Origin: DATAUK01 sp036268295
GTDB lineage: Bacteria > Actinomycetota > Actinomycetes > JAFAQI01
Assembly (NCBI GenBank): GCA_036268295.1
Contig: DATAUK010000036.1
Coordinates: 8,350-72,349, forward strand
Direction of reading: 5' to 3'
DNA length: 64,000 nt
How positions within the stretch are numbered: the stretch's first letter is position 1; the number at the start of each line of letters is the position of its first letter. The position numbers and the translations under genes are program-made. The notes beneath the pieces are model-generated. The model was not told the DNA's origin. It saw only the letters and a list, made by a program, of their open reading frames with translations, and made no database searches. Below, piece after piece: positions 8,842 to 17,476 of the stretch.

Positions 8842-10326
8842 GTGACGAGGCGCGCGACCGTTCCGTCGCCGCGCGAAACCTTGCAACCTGTGCCGCGGGC
8901 CGCTCGGTCGAGGTTGACGATCAGCGCTAGCTGGCAGGTCATGCTGGTGGGCTGCGTCGTGCTCGCGGCGATCTCGATGGTGCTGCTGCCGCGCGACATC
9001 GCCTACGACCCCTGGTCGTGGCTGATCTGGGGTCGCCAGATCGCCCATCTGCACCTGAACACCCGGCTGGCGGCGACTGCGGTCAAGCCGTTGCCAATCT
9101 TCGTAACCACCATCCTTGCCCCGACCGGCTCGCTGGCTCCGGTGCTGTGGCTGTTCATCGCGCGGGCCGCGACGTTGTTGTCGCTCGCGCTCGCTTTCCG
9201 GCTCGGTCGACGCTTCGGCGGCATCGGTGCCGGCGTGATCGCCGCGGTCGGGCTGGCGGTGTCGGATGAGTTCCTCGGCTATCTGTTCATGGCCGGGATG
9301 TCGGAGCCGATGGCGACCGCGGCGGTGCTGGCCGCGGTCGACAACCATGTCAACTCGCGCCGTCGCTGGGCGTTCTGCGCTCTCATCCTGGCCGGGCTAC
9401 TCCGGCCTGAAGCCTGGCCGTTCCTCATCCTCTACAGCCTTTGGCTGGCCTATCCCCGGCTGAGCCGGCGAGGCATGGTCGGCGTCCTCGTCGCGATCGC
9501 CGTACCGTCGTCGTGGTTCGTCATCGACTGGTTCGGGGCGCGGCAGTTCTTCCGCTCAGCGGGGGCGGCGAAGAACCAGAGCCAGGGTGGTCCGCTGCTC
9601 AGCCGCGAGCCCGGGCTCGCGACCATCCGCGAGACCTGGCATCTGATGTCGGCGCCGGTCGTGGTGCTCTTTCTCGCCGGCCTGGTCTCGGCGCTGATCC
9701 ACTGGCAGCGCAGTGGCCGGCGGCACCCCGGCCCGCTGGTGTGGTTCGGCGCCGGAGCGGTCGGCTGGCTCGTCGTTGATGCCGTGCTGGCGCAGGGACG
9801 GTTCGCTACCGGGGCGCCTCGTTATCTGCTGCCGGGCGTGGCGCTTGCCTGCATCGTCGGTGGCGTCTTCTTCGCCGATGCGGTGCGCGGACTGTTGCGG
9901 GTGATTCCGGACTCGCGAGTCGGGATCGCGGTAGCGGTCGTGGCGTGTCTCGGGGTGGCCGCTTGGGTTGCGCCGCGGGTGATCCAAACCGGTCACCAGG
10001 TGAAGACCGGCATCAGCGAGGGTCGTACGTCGGCGCGGCTCGTCACCTCGCTGCACCAGGCGATCACCCTGGCCGGCGGTCGGGATGCCGTCATCGCCTG
10101 CGGGCCGATTGTGACCAAGAACTTCCAGGTGCCGCTGCTGGCATGGACGCTGAACGTGCCGCTGGACACCGTCGGCTTCGTGCCGACCGGGCACGGGATC
10201 GTGATCCAGGACGAGCGCTCCCCCCGCATCGTGCCCGCTCTGAGCCCGGACTACCGGTACGTCGGCGGCGTCGGCCCGCCCGATGCGCGCTGGTCCGTGC
10301 TCAGTAGTTGTGCCTCGGATCAGTGA
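8842..10326 (+). CDS. Polytopic membrane protein, GT-C-like, function unknown
   Basis: 494 residues: a basic ~35-residue N-terminus, about ten hydrophobic helices, and a soluble C-terminal domain of about 120 residues (from VIQTGHQVKTG). The first loop contains RDIAYDPWSWLIWGRQI, with an Asp-rich start reminiscent of GT-C enzymes, and a MSEPM motif follows in a later loop. The family is not one I can name. GTG 8842 is the first start after the intergenic region; there is no convincing ribosome site. Divergent from the flavoprotein and convergent with the next GT39-like gene. Probable lipid-linked sugar transferase, inferred from topology and context only. Confidence 0.5.
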   Translation: MTRRATVPSPRETLQPVPRAARSRLTISASWQVMLVGCVVLAAISMVLLPRDIAYDPWSWLIWGRQIAHLHLNTRLAATAVKPLPIFVTTILAPTGSLAPVLWLFIARAATLLSLALAFRLGRRFGGIGAGVIAAVGLAVSDEFLGYLFMAGMSEPMATAAVLAAVDNHVNSRRRWAFCALILAGLLRPEAWPFLILYSLWLAYPRLSRRGMVGVLVAIAVPSSWFVIDWFGARQFFRSAGAAKNQSQGGPLLSREPGLATIRETWHLMSAPVVVLFLAGLVSALIHWQRSGRRHPGPLVWFGAGAVGWLVVDAVLAQGRFATGAPRYLLPGVALACIVGGVFFADAVRGLLRVIPDSRVGIAVAVVACLGVAAWVAPRVIQTGHQVKTGISEGRTSARLVTSLHQAITLAGGRDAVIACGPIVTKNFQVPLLAWTLNVPLDTVGFVPTGHGIVIQDERSPRIVPALSPDYRYVGGVGPPDARWSVLSSCASDQ

Positions 10327-10401
10327 CTCGGTGTCGCCTCAAGGTCAACAGCACGGGTCACCCGTTGCCAGCCGCCTCTGACTTTCGCCGACAACGCCGA
10401 G

Positions 10402-11910
10402 CTAAGGCGCGAGAAACTCGGCCACGTTGTCGGTCTCGAACGCGCCGTGACCGTTGAGTGCGTCGACCGGCTGGCCGCGAGCGACCGTGAAGGTGGTCAG
10501 CAGATCCGTGCAGCCACCTGCGAGCGTCGGGTAGCCGGTCTCATAGATGAACCAGATGGTGTGACCTGCCGCCATCTGCAGCGCAGAGCCGGCAAAGGTG
10601 TACGGGTCGGCATCCTCGTTGCGGGTCTTGTAGTCGACCCAGTCGACCATCGCCGCCGACCCGAACGTCGGGTAGACGACTTGCCGGCCGGCGTTGGGCG
10701 CCAGTCGGTGGACGGCCGGGCCGAGCTGATCGGGGCAGAAGACAACGAGGTCGCCCGGCTGCGCCGCCCGGAGGATCTTCGCGACCTGTGCGGCCTGGGT
10801 TCGTAGCTCGCCCGGGATGAGCGCCGAGCCGGCCAGACCTGAAACGACGACTACGGCGAGGGTCGCGGTACGCAGGCGCGGCGACAACGCGTCGAGGCCG
10901 GCTGCCACCACGAGCAGGATCGGCGCCACCGCGACCATCGTGTAGCGCGGCGCGTAGGCGCTCGTCACCGCTTCGCTCGCGACCGTCCCGACCAATAAGA
11001 CCGCCACACCGAATCCGAGCAATAGCAACGGTCGCCGGCGTACCGGCCAGTGGAAGGAGACGCCGCCGCCGCGCCTTGCGTAACCGAAGATGGCGACCGC
11101 GGCGAGCAGGTAGTAGGCCCACCGAAGCACCGGCGAGGCCAGGCCGCCGCCGACCCAGCCGCCCAGCGCGACGAAGGGCACCTCGATGCCGGGCGGTGAG
11201 CCCCAGGGCGCCCCGGTGTGAGCGCTCTGGTAGGCGAACGACGGCAGCCAGGGCAGGAAAAAGCCGCAGCCGATCACCATCGGCACCAAGAGGCGCCGCG
11301 CTTCGCGGGCCCCGCGCCACATCGCGAACAGGACGGTCGCACCGGCAGTCGCGAGCATGAAGATCGCCCAGTACTGCGTGAGCAGCAGCGCGCCGGTCAC
11401 GACCGTAGCGGCAACCGCCGGCCGCCAGCCACCCACGGTCCACACCCGCTCGTAGGCAACGAGCGCGAGCAACACAAGCAGAAGGACAAGGGAGTACATC
11501 CGCGCTTCGGTCGCATACCGGATCACGAATGGGCAGGTGGCGAGCAGCAGCACCGCCGGCCACGGTGAGTCGCCGAGCAGCTTGAAGCGCTTCGCGACGA
11601 CTGCCATCACCGGCAGAGCCCCAACCGACAACACGCTCGAGAGCGAGCGGACCGCGAACGAGCTGGTGCCGAACGCTGCCATCCAGTAGTGCAGCAACAG
11701 GTAATAGAGCGGCGGCGCGCCGTCCTCGCGCAGCGCGGTGAACAGGTGCGGGACCGACCGGTTGGCGATGCTGACGGTCTGCGCCTCGTCGAGCCATAGC
11801 GGCGATCTGGTCAGGAACCGCAGCACGATCGAAACGACCAGCACCGCGACCACGGCCGGTCTCACCCAGCGCGCCGTCGCCTCGCCCGTGGGCTGGTTCG
11901 CTGCGGGCAC
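10402..11910 (-). CDS. GT39/PMT-like membrane glycosyltransferase
   Basis: About 502 residues with roughly 11 membrane helices and a C-terminal exoplasmic domain. The first loop has SPLWLDEAQTVSIANR and REDGAPPLYYLLLHYW, the Asp-Glu catalytic loop pattern of the protein-O-mannosyltransferase/ArnT-like GT-C family that uses polyprenyl-phosphate sugars. The open frame extends to 12006, but GTG 11910 is preferred: it has an AGGACT ribosome site and avoids overlap with the divergent GT2 gene. That GT2 could make the polyprenyl-phosphate donor for this enzyme. Substrate unknown. Confidence 0.7.
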   Translation of the reverse strand: MPAANQPTGEATARWVRPAVVAVLVVSIVLRFLTRSPLWLDEAQTVSIANRSVPHLFTALREDGAPPLYYLLLHYWMAAFGTSSFAVRSLSSVLSVGALPVMAVVAKRFKLLGDSPWPAVLLLATCPFVIRYATEARMYSLVLLLVLLALVAYERVWTVGGWRPAVAATVVTGALLLTQYWAIFMLATAGATVLFAMWRGAREARRLLVPMVIGCGFFLPWLPSFAYQSAHTGAPWGSPPGIEVPFVALGGWVGGGLASPVLRWAYYLLAAVAIFGYARRGGGVSFHWPVRRRPLLLLGFGVAVLLVGTVASEAVTSAYAPRYTMVAVAPILLVVAAGLDALSPRLRTATLAVVVVSGLAGSALIPGELRTQAAQVAKILRAAQPGDLVVFCPDQLGPAVHRLAPNAGRQVVYPTFGSAAMVDWVDYKTRNEDADPYTFAGSALQMAAGHTIWFIYETGYPTLAGGCTDLLTTFTVARGQPVDALNGHGAFETDNVAEFLAP

Positions 11911-11958
11911 GATGAGTCCTGTCGAAATCGGTTGATGTCTTTGGTGTACGCCGAACCG

Positions 11959-11964
11959 TAGGGT
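11959..11964 (+). promoter_or_regulatory. -10 box of leaderless GT2 gene
   Basis: TAGGGT followed by 7 nt and the GTG at 11972, the TAnnnT-N6-8-start arrangement of leaderless transcripts. No clear -35. Confidence 0.45.
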
Positions 11965-11971
11965 ATGGGTC

Positions 11972-12793
11972 GTGACCGCGACCAACCGCAAGGACCGGCC
12001 GTACATCGCCGAGGTCCGAGCGGCCGCACTCGATGACTTCCGCGCCCGTCACGCGACGGTGAAGCTGGCGCCGGCGGTCGCGGTGATCGCTGCGCTCAAC
12101 GAGCGTGACAGTCTCGGCGCCGTGCTCGACGCGATCCCTGACGTGGCCTGCGGTCTCGCCGTCGACACCCTCGTCATCGACGACGGCAGCACCGACGGCA
12201 CCAGCGACATCGTCGCGGCGTACGACGGTGTCTACCTCGCTCGGCTCGAGCGCAACTGCGGTCACGGCGTGGCGCTTCGGCTCGGCTACCAGCTGGCCAG
12301 CGAGTACGGCGCGCAGTTCGTCGTCACCCTCGATGCCGACATGCAATGGGACCCGGTCGAGATCCCGACCGTCCTCGAGCCGTTGGTGCAGGACCAGGCT
12401 GACTTCGTCATCGGGTCGCGCATCCTCGGCACCGCCGAGACCGACGACACGGTGCGACAGCTCGGTGTGACGGTCTTCGCGCGCCTGGTCAGCTTCCTGA
12501 CCAGGACCCACGTCACCGACACCTCCAGCGGGTTTCGCGCGATGCGGGTCGAGCTGACGCAGACGGTGCCCCAGGTGCAGGTGCAGTACCAGACCTCGGA
12601 GCTGTTGATCGGCGCGATCTACCACGGCTACCGGATCGCCGAGCGGCCGATCACGATGCACAAGCGACTGGCCGGGGAGAGCAAGAAGGGAACCAATGTT
12701 CTCTATGCCGGTCGTTACGCCAGGGTGATCCTGACGACCTGGGCGCGTGAGCGCAGCCGCGCCCGACGCGCCGGCCGCACCGCCGGGCGATAA
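11972..12793 (+). CDS. GT2-family glycosyltransferase (polyprenyl-phosphate sugar synthase-like)
   Basis: 273 residues with a GT-A fold. Nucleotide-binding strand VIDDGSTDGTSD near residues 68-79, metal-binding DADMQWDP around 125-132, and acceptor-loop SSGFRAM. This resembles DPM1/ppm-type enzymes that move a sugar from a nucleotide donor to polyprenyl phosphate on the cytoplasmic face. No C-terminal membrane domain is seen, so it is membrane-associated at most. The gene is probably leaderless (TAGGGT 7 nt before GTG). It is divergent from a GT39-like enzyme and followed by a flippase-like protein, consistent with making, flipping and using a lipid-linked sugar. Confidence 0.8.
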   Translation: MTATNRKDRPYIAEVRAAALDDFRARHATVKLAPAVAVIAALNERDSLGAVLDAIPDVACGLAVDTLVIDDGSTDGTSDIVAAYDGVYLARLERNCGHGVALRLGYQLASEYGAQFVVTLDADMQWDPVEIPTVLEPLVQDQADFVIGSRILGTAETDDTVRQLGVTVFARLVSFLTRTHVTDTSSGFRAMRVELTQTVPQVQVQYQTSELLIGAIYHGYRIAERPITMHKRLAGESKKGTNVLYAGRYARVILTTWARERSRARRAGRTAGR

Positions 12794-12800
12794 TCGAGAG

Positions 12801-13760
12801 ATGGTCCTCGCGCCGCAGCCGGATGAGCTTGCGCCGAAATCCGAGGCGGCGGCGCAGCGTCCGTTGCTCGTCCGCGGCCATCAGCTCTGGATCTGGCTGA
12901 GCCGGCAATCGCGCTATTGGCAGGAGCGGCTGCCGCGTGTCGTCGCTCTGATCCGGATCGTCTATCTGCCGCTGGCCCTGTTGCTGGTCGGCTACATCGG
13001 CTACAAGGCGGCCGACAAGGTCGATATCTCCACCATCCGGATCTGGCCGCTGCTGTTCGCGTACTTCACCGCGCTGGTCTGGTGGATCGCGCTGGCCGGC
13101 GGCTGGTCGACGCTGATCACCGAGCGGGTGCACTTCCCGCAGTTCGCGGCGTGGTGCAAGACTCAGGCGACCAGATATCTGCCCGGTGGGATCTGGGCGC
13201 CGCTGACCCGGGCCACAACCGTGCAAGGACGGGTGCGCGACAAGGCGGCAGCGGTGGCGGCGGAGAACGTCATCGTGCTCGCTGTCGCCCTAGGCGTCGG
13301 AGCAATCTGGGCGACCGTTCACAATCCGGCCTGGCTGCCGCTGGCACTGGTGATCGGGCTGCCGCTGCTGGGCGGGCGCTGGCTCGAGCGGCGTACCAAG
13401 GTCACGCGGACCGGCGTGATGCGCACCACCGGCATCTACTCGGTCGGGTTCGTCGCGTACGGCCTGACCGGCATCCTCACCCAGGTTGCGGTGTCCGGCA
13501 TCCGCCACCCGACGTATCCGCTCTATGTAGCCGGCGCGGCCTGCCTGGCGTGGGCGGTTGGGCTGGTGGTCGTGTTCGCACCCGGCGGTGTCGGTGTGCG
13601 CGAGGTGGTCTATGTCTGGGCACTGCGCGATCTTTATCCCCGCGCTGATCTTCAGGCGGCGGCGATCACGTCGCGGCTGGTCACCGTGCTGGCCGAGCTG
13701 ACGGTGCTGGCGATCGTGTCGTTGCCGATCTTGCGCCCCGAACGGTCCGCAGTTCCCTGA
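12801..13760 (+). CDS. Lysylphosphatidylglycerol-synthase-TM-like (UPF0104/AglD-type) membrane protein, putative flippase
   Basis: 319 residues from ATG 12801, with about eight hydrophobic helices. Motifs typical of the family are seen: TQATRYLPGGIWAPLTRA in the middle, and FAPGGVGVREVVY with an ITSRLVTVLAEL helix near the end. Relatives occur in glycan and glycolipid loci and are often proposed as lipid-linked sugar flippases or accessory membrane factors. ATG 12801 follows the GT2 stop by 7 bp; a GTG at 12747 inside the GT2 gene would add 18 residues. Co-directional with GT2 and the UDP-sulfoquinovose synthase, likely one operon. Confidence 0.65.
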   Translation: MVLAPQPDELAPKSEAAAQRPLLVRGHQLWIWLSRQSRYWQERLPRVVALIRIVYLPLALLLVGYIGYKAADKVDISTIRIWPLLFAYFTALVWWIALAGGWSTLITERVHFPQFAAWCKTQATRYLPGGIWAPLTRATTVQGRVRDKAAAVAAENVIVLAVALGVGAIWATVHNPAWLPLALVIGLPLLGGRWLERRTKVTRTGVMRTTGIYSVGFVAYGLTGILTQVAVSGIRHPTYPLYVAGAACLAWAVGLVVVFAPGGVGVREVVYVWALRDLYPRADLQAAAITSRLVTVLAELTVLAIVSLPILRPERSAVP

Positions 13761-13829
13761 TTGCAGGTTCAGTCGATACCCTCGTTGCATCAGCCGGCGA
13801 TCCCGGCAGCGTAGGCGAAGGGTGGTCCG

Positions 13830-14999
13830 GTGAAGGTCTTGGTTCTCGGCGGCGACGGGTTTTGTGGCTGGCCGACAGCGCTGCACCTCTCGGAGCAGGG
13901 CCACGACGTGCGCATCGTCGACAACTTTGCTCGACGCCAGGCTGACATCGAGCTCGAGACGTCGTCGCTCACCCCGATCAAGCCGCTGGGCACCCGGCTG
14001 GCGTTGTGGAAGGAGCTGACCGGCAAGGAGATCGGTTTCGACCGCTTCGACGTCGCCGTCCACTACCACCGGCTGCTCACCGTGCTGCAGGACTGGGCAC
14101 CTGACGCGGTCGTGCACTTCGCCGAGCAGCGGGCCGCGCCGTACTCCATGAAGTCGTCGTGGCACAAGCGCTACACCGTGAGCAACAACCTCAACGCCAC
14201 CAACAACTTGCTGGCTGCGATCGTCGAAGCCGACGCTGACATCCACGTCGTCCACCTCGGCACGATGGGCGTCTATGGCTACGGCACCGCTGGAGTCAAG
14301 ATCCCGGAGGGATACCTCCAGATCGAGATCCCGACCGGCGACGGTGAGTCGGTGTCATCGGAGATCCTCTACCCGTCGAACCCGGGCTCGATCTACCACC
14401 TCACCAAGACCCAGGACCAGCTGTTGTTCGCCTACTACAACAAGAACGACGCGGTCCGCGTCACCGATCTGCACCAGGGCATCGTCTGGGGCACCCAGAC
14501 AGCGGAGACCAGCCGCGACGAGGGGCTGATCAACCGGTTCGACTACGACGGCGACTACGGCACGGTTCTCAACCGGTTCCTGATGCAGTCCGCGATCGGC
14601 TACCCGCTCACGGTGCACGGCACCGGTGGGCAGACCCGCGCCTTCATCCACATCCAGGACACGGTGCGCTGCATCCAGCTCGCGCTCGAGGAGCCGCCCA
14701 AGCGCGGCGACCGGGTGCGCGTGATGAACCAGATGACCGAGACCCACCGACTGATCGACCTCGCCAAGCTGGTGTCGCGACTGACCGGTGTCGAGATTGA
14801 CCATGTCGAGAACCCCCGCAACGAAGCGGCCGAGAACGAGCTGTTCGTGGAGAACGGCCAGCTGATCAGTCTCGGGCTGGCACCGATCACCTTGGAAGAG
14901 GGCCTGCTCGAAGAGGTCACCGCGATCGCCCAGCGTTACGTCGACCGGGTTGACGTCGACAAGATCCCGGCCCGCTCGCTCTGGCGTCAGCACAAGTAG
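13830..14999 (+). CDS. sqdB: UDP-sulfoquinovose synthase (SQD1/SqdB family)
   Basis: 389 residues, near-collinear with plant SQD1 and bacterial SqdB. Makes UDP-sulfoquinovose from UDP-glucose and sulfite with bound NAD. Seen: the family-specific NAD motif GGDGFCGWPTALHL (residues 7-20), FAEQRAAPYSM (98-107), LGTMGVYG with catalytic T145, the SDR pair in SIYHLTK (Y189, K193), DLHQGIVWG, and a C-terminal PARSLW. All catalytic positions expected for SQD1 are present. GTG 13830 has an AAGGG ribosome site. No SqdX/SQD2 sulfolipid synthase lies in the window; the neighbours are GT2, GT-C-like and flippase-like proteins instead. The sulfonated sugar may therefore enter a lipid-linked glycan. Confidence 0.93.
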   Translation: MKVLVLGGDGFCGWPTALHLSEQGHDVRIVDNFARRQADIELETSSLTPIKPLGTRLALWKELTGKEIGFDRFDVAVHYHRLLTVLQDWAPDAVVHFAEQRAAPYSMKSSWHKRYTVSNNLNATNNLLAAIVEADADIHVVHLGTMGVYGYGTAGVKIPEGYLQIEIPTGDGESVSSEILYPSNPGSIYHLTKTQDQLLFAYYNKNDAVRVTDLHQGIVWGTQTAETSRDEGLINRFDYDGDYGTVLNRFLMQSAIGYPLTVHGTGGQTRAFIHIQDTVRCIQLALEEPPKRGDRVRVMNQMTETHRLIDLAKLVSRLTGVEIDHVENPRNEAAENELFVENGQLISLGLAPITLEEGLLEEVTAIAQRYVDRVDVDKIPARSLWRQHK

Positions 15000-15023
15000 A
15001 CCGGGTCAAGGCGGTCTACGACG

Positions 15024-16004
15024 GTGAGCTCCGCGACGATGCGAACCCTGCCGCTGCCACGCACGCCGGTGGTGCTGACCGAGGCGGTCGATGACCCCGC
15101 GCTGGTTCGCCACCTGATCGACACGCATCAGCCGTACTGGCCGGTGCAGCGCTACTTCGCCAACAGCGCGGAGTACGCCTCGATGTCCGGTCAATCCGAG
15201 CCGGCACAGATGATCATCGCGCCGGTGTTTCGAGGCAACTGGGCCACCGACGGTGAGCCGCTCGACGGTGTCGAGCCGATCCTGGCGAGCTCGCGGTTTG
15301 CCGACGCCGCGCGCCGGCTGTTCGGCGCCGAGATCGTGCGACCGACGACGGTCTATGTCAATCTCACCTGGCAGCTGCCGTTCCCGCAGGGCGCCGGCCA
15401 CACCGATGTGCCGGCGTTCCGCGGCTTCGATCGCACCAGCCGCCCGATCACGTTCCTGACGATCATGGGGTTGTCCGGGCTGTTCGAGGATGTCCGGGTG
15501 AAGGTCGCGACGGCGGTCGCGTGGTTCTATCGCGGCGAGGACGGCGGGTTCGAGTACTGGCCGCAGGGTGTCGATGGCGCCTCGATCCGGCATGAGGGCA
15601 ACATCGACAACACCGCGATCGTGGCGGACAACGACTTCATGTGGCACCGGGTCAGGCCGACCGGCCGAGTCGAGGACGGCATGGTCACGCTGACCCGCGA
15701 TGCGGCGTTGGTACGCCGAGACGCCGACACGTGGGCGATCGACGACGAGGGTGCCGAGGTTGCAAGCTTCCCGACCGAGAAGGTGCGAGTCAGCCTGTCG
15801 TGGAAGGCGATCGCATTCGATGACGAGGCCGATCGTCACCGCTACGACGAGCACACCGACGACATCGATCTGGCCGAGGTGCTGCGACGGTTCGCCGCTG
15901 ACTTCGCCGAGCGCGGCGAGTCACTCGAGATCCCCGCCGACCCGGAAGCTGATCCGGAGTTCGTCCGCGCGCTCGCCGCCGCCTACGTGCAGTACCCGAC
16001 ATGA
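15024..16004 (+). CDS. Putative 2-oxoglutarate/Fe(II)-type oxygenase-like protein
   Basis: 326 residues, no signal peptide or membrane helices. A jelly-roll-like pattern with GHTDVPAF (H126, D128) and a distal histidine in FMWHRVRP (H208) fits the HxD...H iron triad of the 2OG-Fe(II) oxygenase/phytanoyl dioxygenase superfamily. Overall similarity to a named family is not obvious, so this is a fold-level suggestion. GTG 15024 or ATG 15039 may be the start. It overlaps the next ATP-grasp gene by ATGA, so the two products are probably made in step and work together. 24 bp after the UDP-sulfoquinovose synthase. Confidence 0.5.
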   Translation: MSSATMRTLPLPRTPVVLTEAVDDPALVRHLIDTHQPYWPVQRYFANSAEYASMSGQSEPAQMIIAPVFRGNWATDGEPLDGVEPILASSRFADAARRLFGAEIVRPTTVYVNLTWQLPFPQGAGHTDVPAFRGFDRTSRPITFLTIMGLSGLFEDVRVKVATAVAWFYRGEDGGFEYWPQGVDGASIRHEGNIDNTAIVADNDFMWHRVRPTGRVEDGMVTLTRDAALVRRDADTWAIDDEGAEVASFPTEKVRVSLSWKAIAFDDEADRHRYDEHTDDIDLAEVLRRFAADFAERGESLEIPADPEADPEFVRALAAAYVQYPT

Positions 16005-16858
16005 TCGACGTCGTACTGGTCACCGGTCACGAAGAGCCGCACGGACCCGATCCCGAGACGCCGTTGCTGCTCGCCGCGTTGGAGGACCTCGGCCTCTCCG
16101 CGGTGATGGAACCGTGGGGGAGCGAGGCATCCGGTCAGGGCCGGCTCGTGGTGATTCGTACGCCGTGGGACTACGTCGATCGACGCGATGAGTTCCTTGC
16201 CTGGGCTCGCGAGATCGAGTCGGCTACCCGGCTGCTCAACCCACTCGACGTCCTGGACTGGAACAGCCACAAGAGCTATCTGCTCGATCTTGCCTACGCG
16301 GCGGTGCCGGTGATCCCGACCGCACTTGTGCCGCGGGAGGCATCCGAGGATGACCAGCTCGCTGCGTTGCAGGAGTACGAGGGCGAGGTCGTGATCAAGC
16401 CCGCCGTCTCTGTCGGCGCGATCGGTGCCCGGCTGATGGGCGCCAAGTCACCGGAAGCCGCCGGGCATCTTCGGGCCTTGATCGCGACCGGCGATGCGCT
16501 GGTGCAGCCATTCGAACCGACTGTCGTCGACGGCGAGACGTCGTTGGTCTACTTCGGCGGCGAGCTCAGCCACTCGGTTCGCAAGATTCCGGCCGAAGGG
16601 GACTACCGAGTGCAGATCTTCCACGGCGGCACGGTCGAGTCGCATGTCGCGACCGCTGAGGAGCAGGAAGTTGCAGCGCTCGCGCTGCTCGCCGTGACCA
16701 CCGAGCTCGCGTACGGCCGCGTGGATCTCGTCGCTACGGCGCGCGGGCCGGTCGTCATGGAACTCGAGCTGATCGAGCCTCAGCTGTTCCTCGAAGCCGA
16801 TTCTTCTGCGCCGGCTCGGTTCGCCGAGTATCTGCAGTCGCTGCTCACGACCGCGTAA
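16001..16858 (+). CDS. ATP-grasp ligase family protein (DcsG/RimK-like)
   Basis: 285 residues. N-terminal pre-ATP-grasp lobe with VVIRTPWDYVDRRDEFLAWA and LLNPLDVLDWNSHKSYL, a layout seen in DcsG-like ATP-grasp proteins of natural-product clusters. The ATP-binding lobe follows (EGEVVIKPAVSVGAIGA, then ALVQPFEPTVVDGETSLVYF), and the metal-binding end is YGRVDLV...VMELELIEPQLFL. Such enzymes join a carboxylate to an amine or related nucleophile using ATP. Starts inside the preceding gene's stop (ATGA), indicating translational coupling to the oxygenase-like protein. Substrate unknown. Confidence 0.75.
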   Translation: MIDVVLVTGHEEPHGPDPETPLLLAALEDLGLSAVMEPWGSEASGQGRLVVIRTPWDYVDRRDEFLAWAREIESATRLLNPLDVLDWNSHKSYLLDLAYAAVPVIPTALVPREASEDDQLAALQEYEGEVVIKPAVSVGAIGARLMGAKSPEAAGHLRALIATGDALVQPFEPTVVDGETSLVYFGGELSHSVRKIPAEGDYRVQIFHGGTVESHVATAEEQEVAALALLAVTTELAYGRVDLVATARGPVVMELELIEPQLFLEADSSAPARFAEYLQSLLTTA

Positions 16859-16872
16859 CCACCTGGCGGCAT

Positions 16873-16894
16873 CTACTACAACGCATAGTAGGCT
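16873..16894 (+). promoter_or_regulatory. Possible BlaI-type operator overlapping a -10 box
   Basis: TACTACA-acg-CATAGTA (16874-16890) is an imperfect inverted repeat resembling the TACTACA-N-TGTAGTA operators of BlaI/MecI-family repressors. It overlaps TAGGCT (16889-16894), which stands 6 nt before a GTG at 16901, the leaderless-promoter spacing. Confidence 0.4.
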
Positions 16895-16900
16895 TGTGTC

Positions 16901-16924
16901 GTGAACTACGGCGAGGGCTGCTGA
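16901..16924 (+). CDS. Possible leaderless 7-codon upstream ORF
   Basis: GTG at 16901 opens a 7-codon frame (MNYGEGC) ending in TGA that directly abuts the TTG start of the next gene at 16925. It has the right distance from a TAGGCT box to be a leaderless leader peptide. It could also be a chance frame. Confidence 0.25.
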   Translation: MNYGEGC

Positions 16925-17476
16925 TTGCCGGCGACGATCAACGGTGCACCGACCCACGTTCTGATCGTCCACGTCGTCGCCGTACTCCTGCCAATCTCGA
17001 TCCTCGCGGCGTTGGCGCTTGTCGCCATCCCAGCGACCCGGCGCGCGTTCGGTCTGGTGACGGTCGCGATCGGCTTTGTCGGGTGTCTCGCCGTCCCGCT
17101 GGCATTCCTCAGTGGTGGGTCGTTGCGCCATCGGGTCGTCGACACCGCTCTGATCAATCGGCATGTTGAGCTGGCGCACCAGCTCCTGCCAGTCGCTGCC
17201 GTCTTTGGGCTGAGCCTTGCCGCGTTTGTGGTGGTGGACCTGCTCCGCAGGTTTCGCCATGACGAGCTGAACCGGGTGGAGACGGCGGCATTGGTCCATC
17301 TGCCGGCGGTGCGCGACTACTCGCGTCGCCATCGGCTGTTGGCGCTGTACCGAGTGACCGCTGCGCTGCTCGTGCTGACCGCAGTCGCCACCGGTGTTGC
17401 CGTTGTCCGAGCCGGCGACAGCGGCGCACAGGCCGCCTGGAAGGGCCATCTCCAACCGCTGAGCCAGCGCCGCTGA
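16925..17476 (+). CDS. DUF2231-like membrane protein
   Basis: 183 residues with four hydrophobic helices. The start INGAPTHVLIVHVVAVLLPISIL and the RHVELAHQLLPVAAVFG helix with its histidines resemble the DUF2231 family of small membrane proteins, some of which may bind haem. TTG 16925 lies 8 nt after GAGGGC. It is preceded by a BlaI-like operator and a possible leader peptide, so expression may be regulated. Role unknown. Confidence 0.55.
   Translation: MPATINGAPTHVLIVHVVAVLLPISILAALALVAIPATRRAFGLVTVAIGFVGCLAVPLAFLSGGSLRHRVVDTALINRHVELAHQLLPVAAVFGLSLAAFVVVDLLRRFRHDELNRVETAALVHLPAVRDYSRRHRLLALYRVTAALLVLTAVATGVAVVRAGDSGAQAAWKGHLQPLSQRR

Noticed and set aside
10541..12661. 706-codon minus-strand frame over the GT39 and GT2 genes
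   Set aside because: Low-complexity Arg/Asp-rich shadow; the GT39-like protein in the other minus frame and the GT2 on the plus strand explain the DNA.
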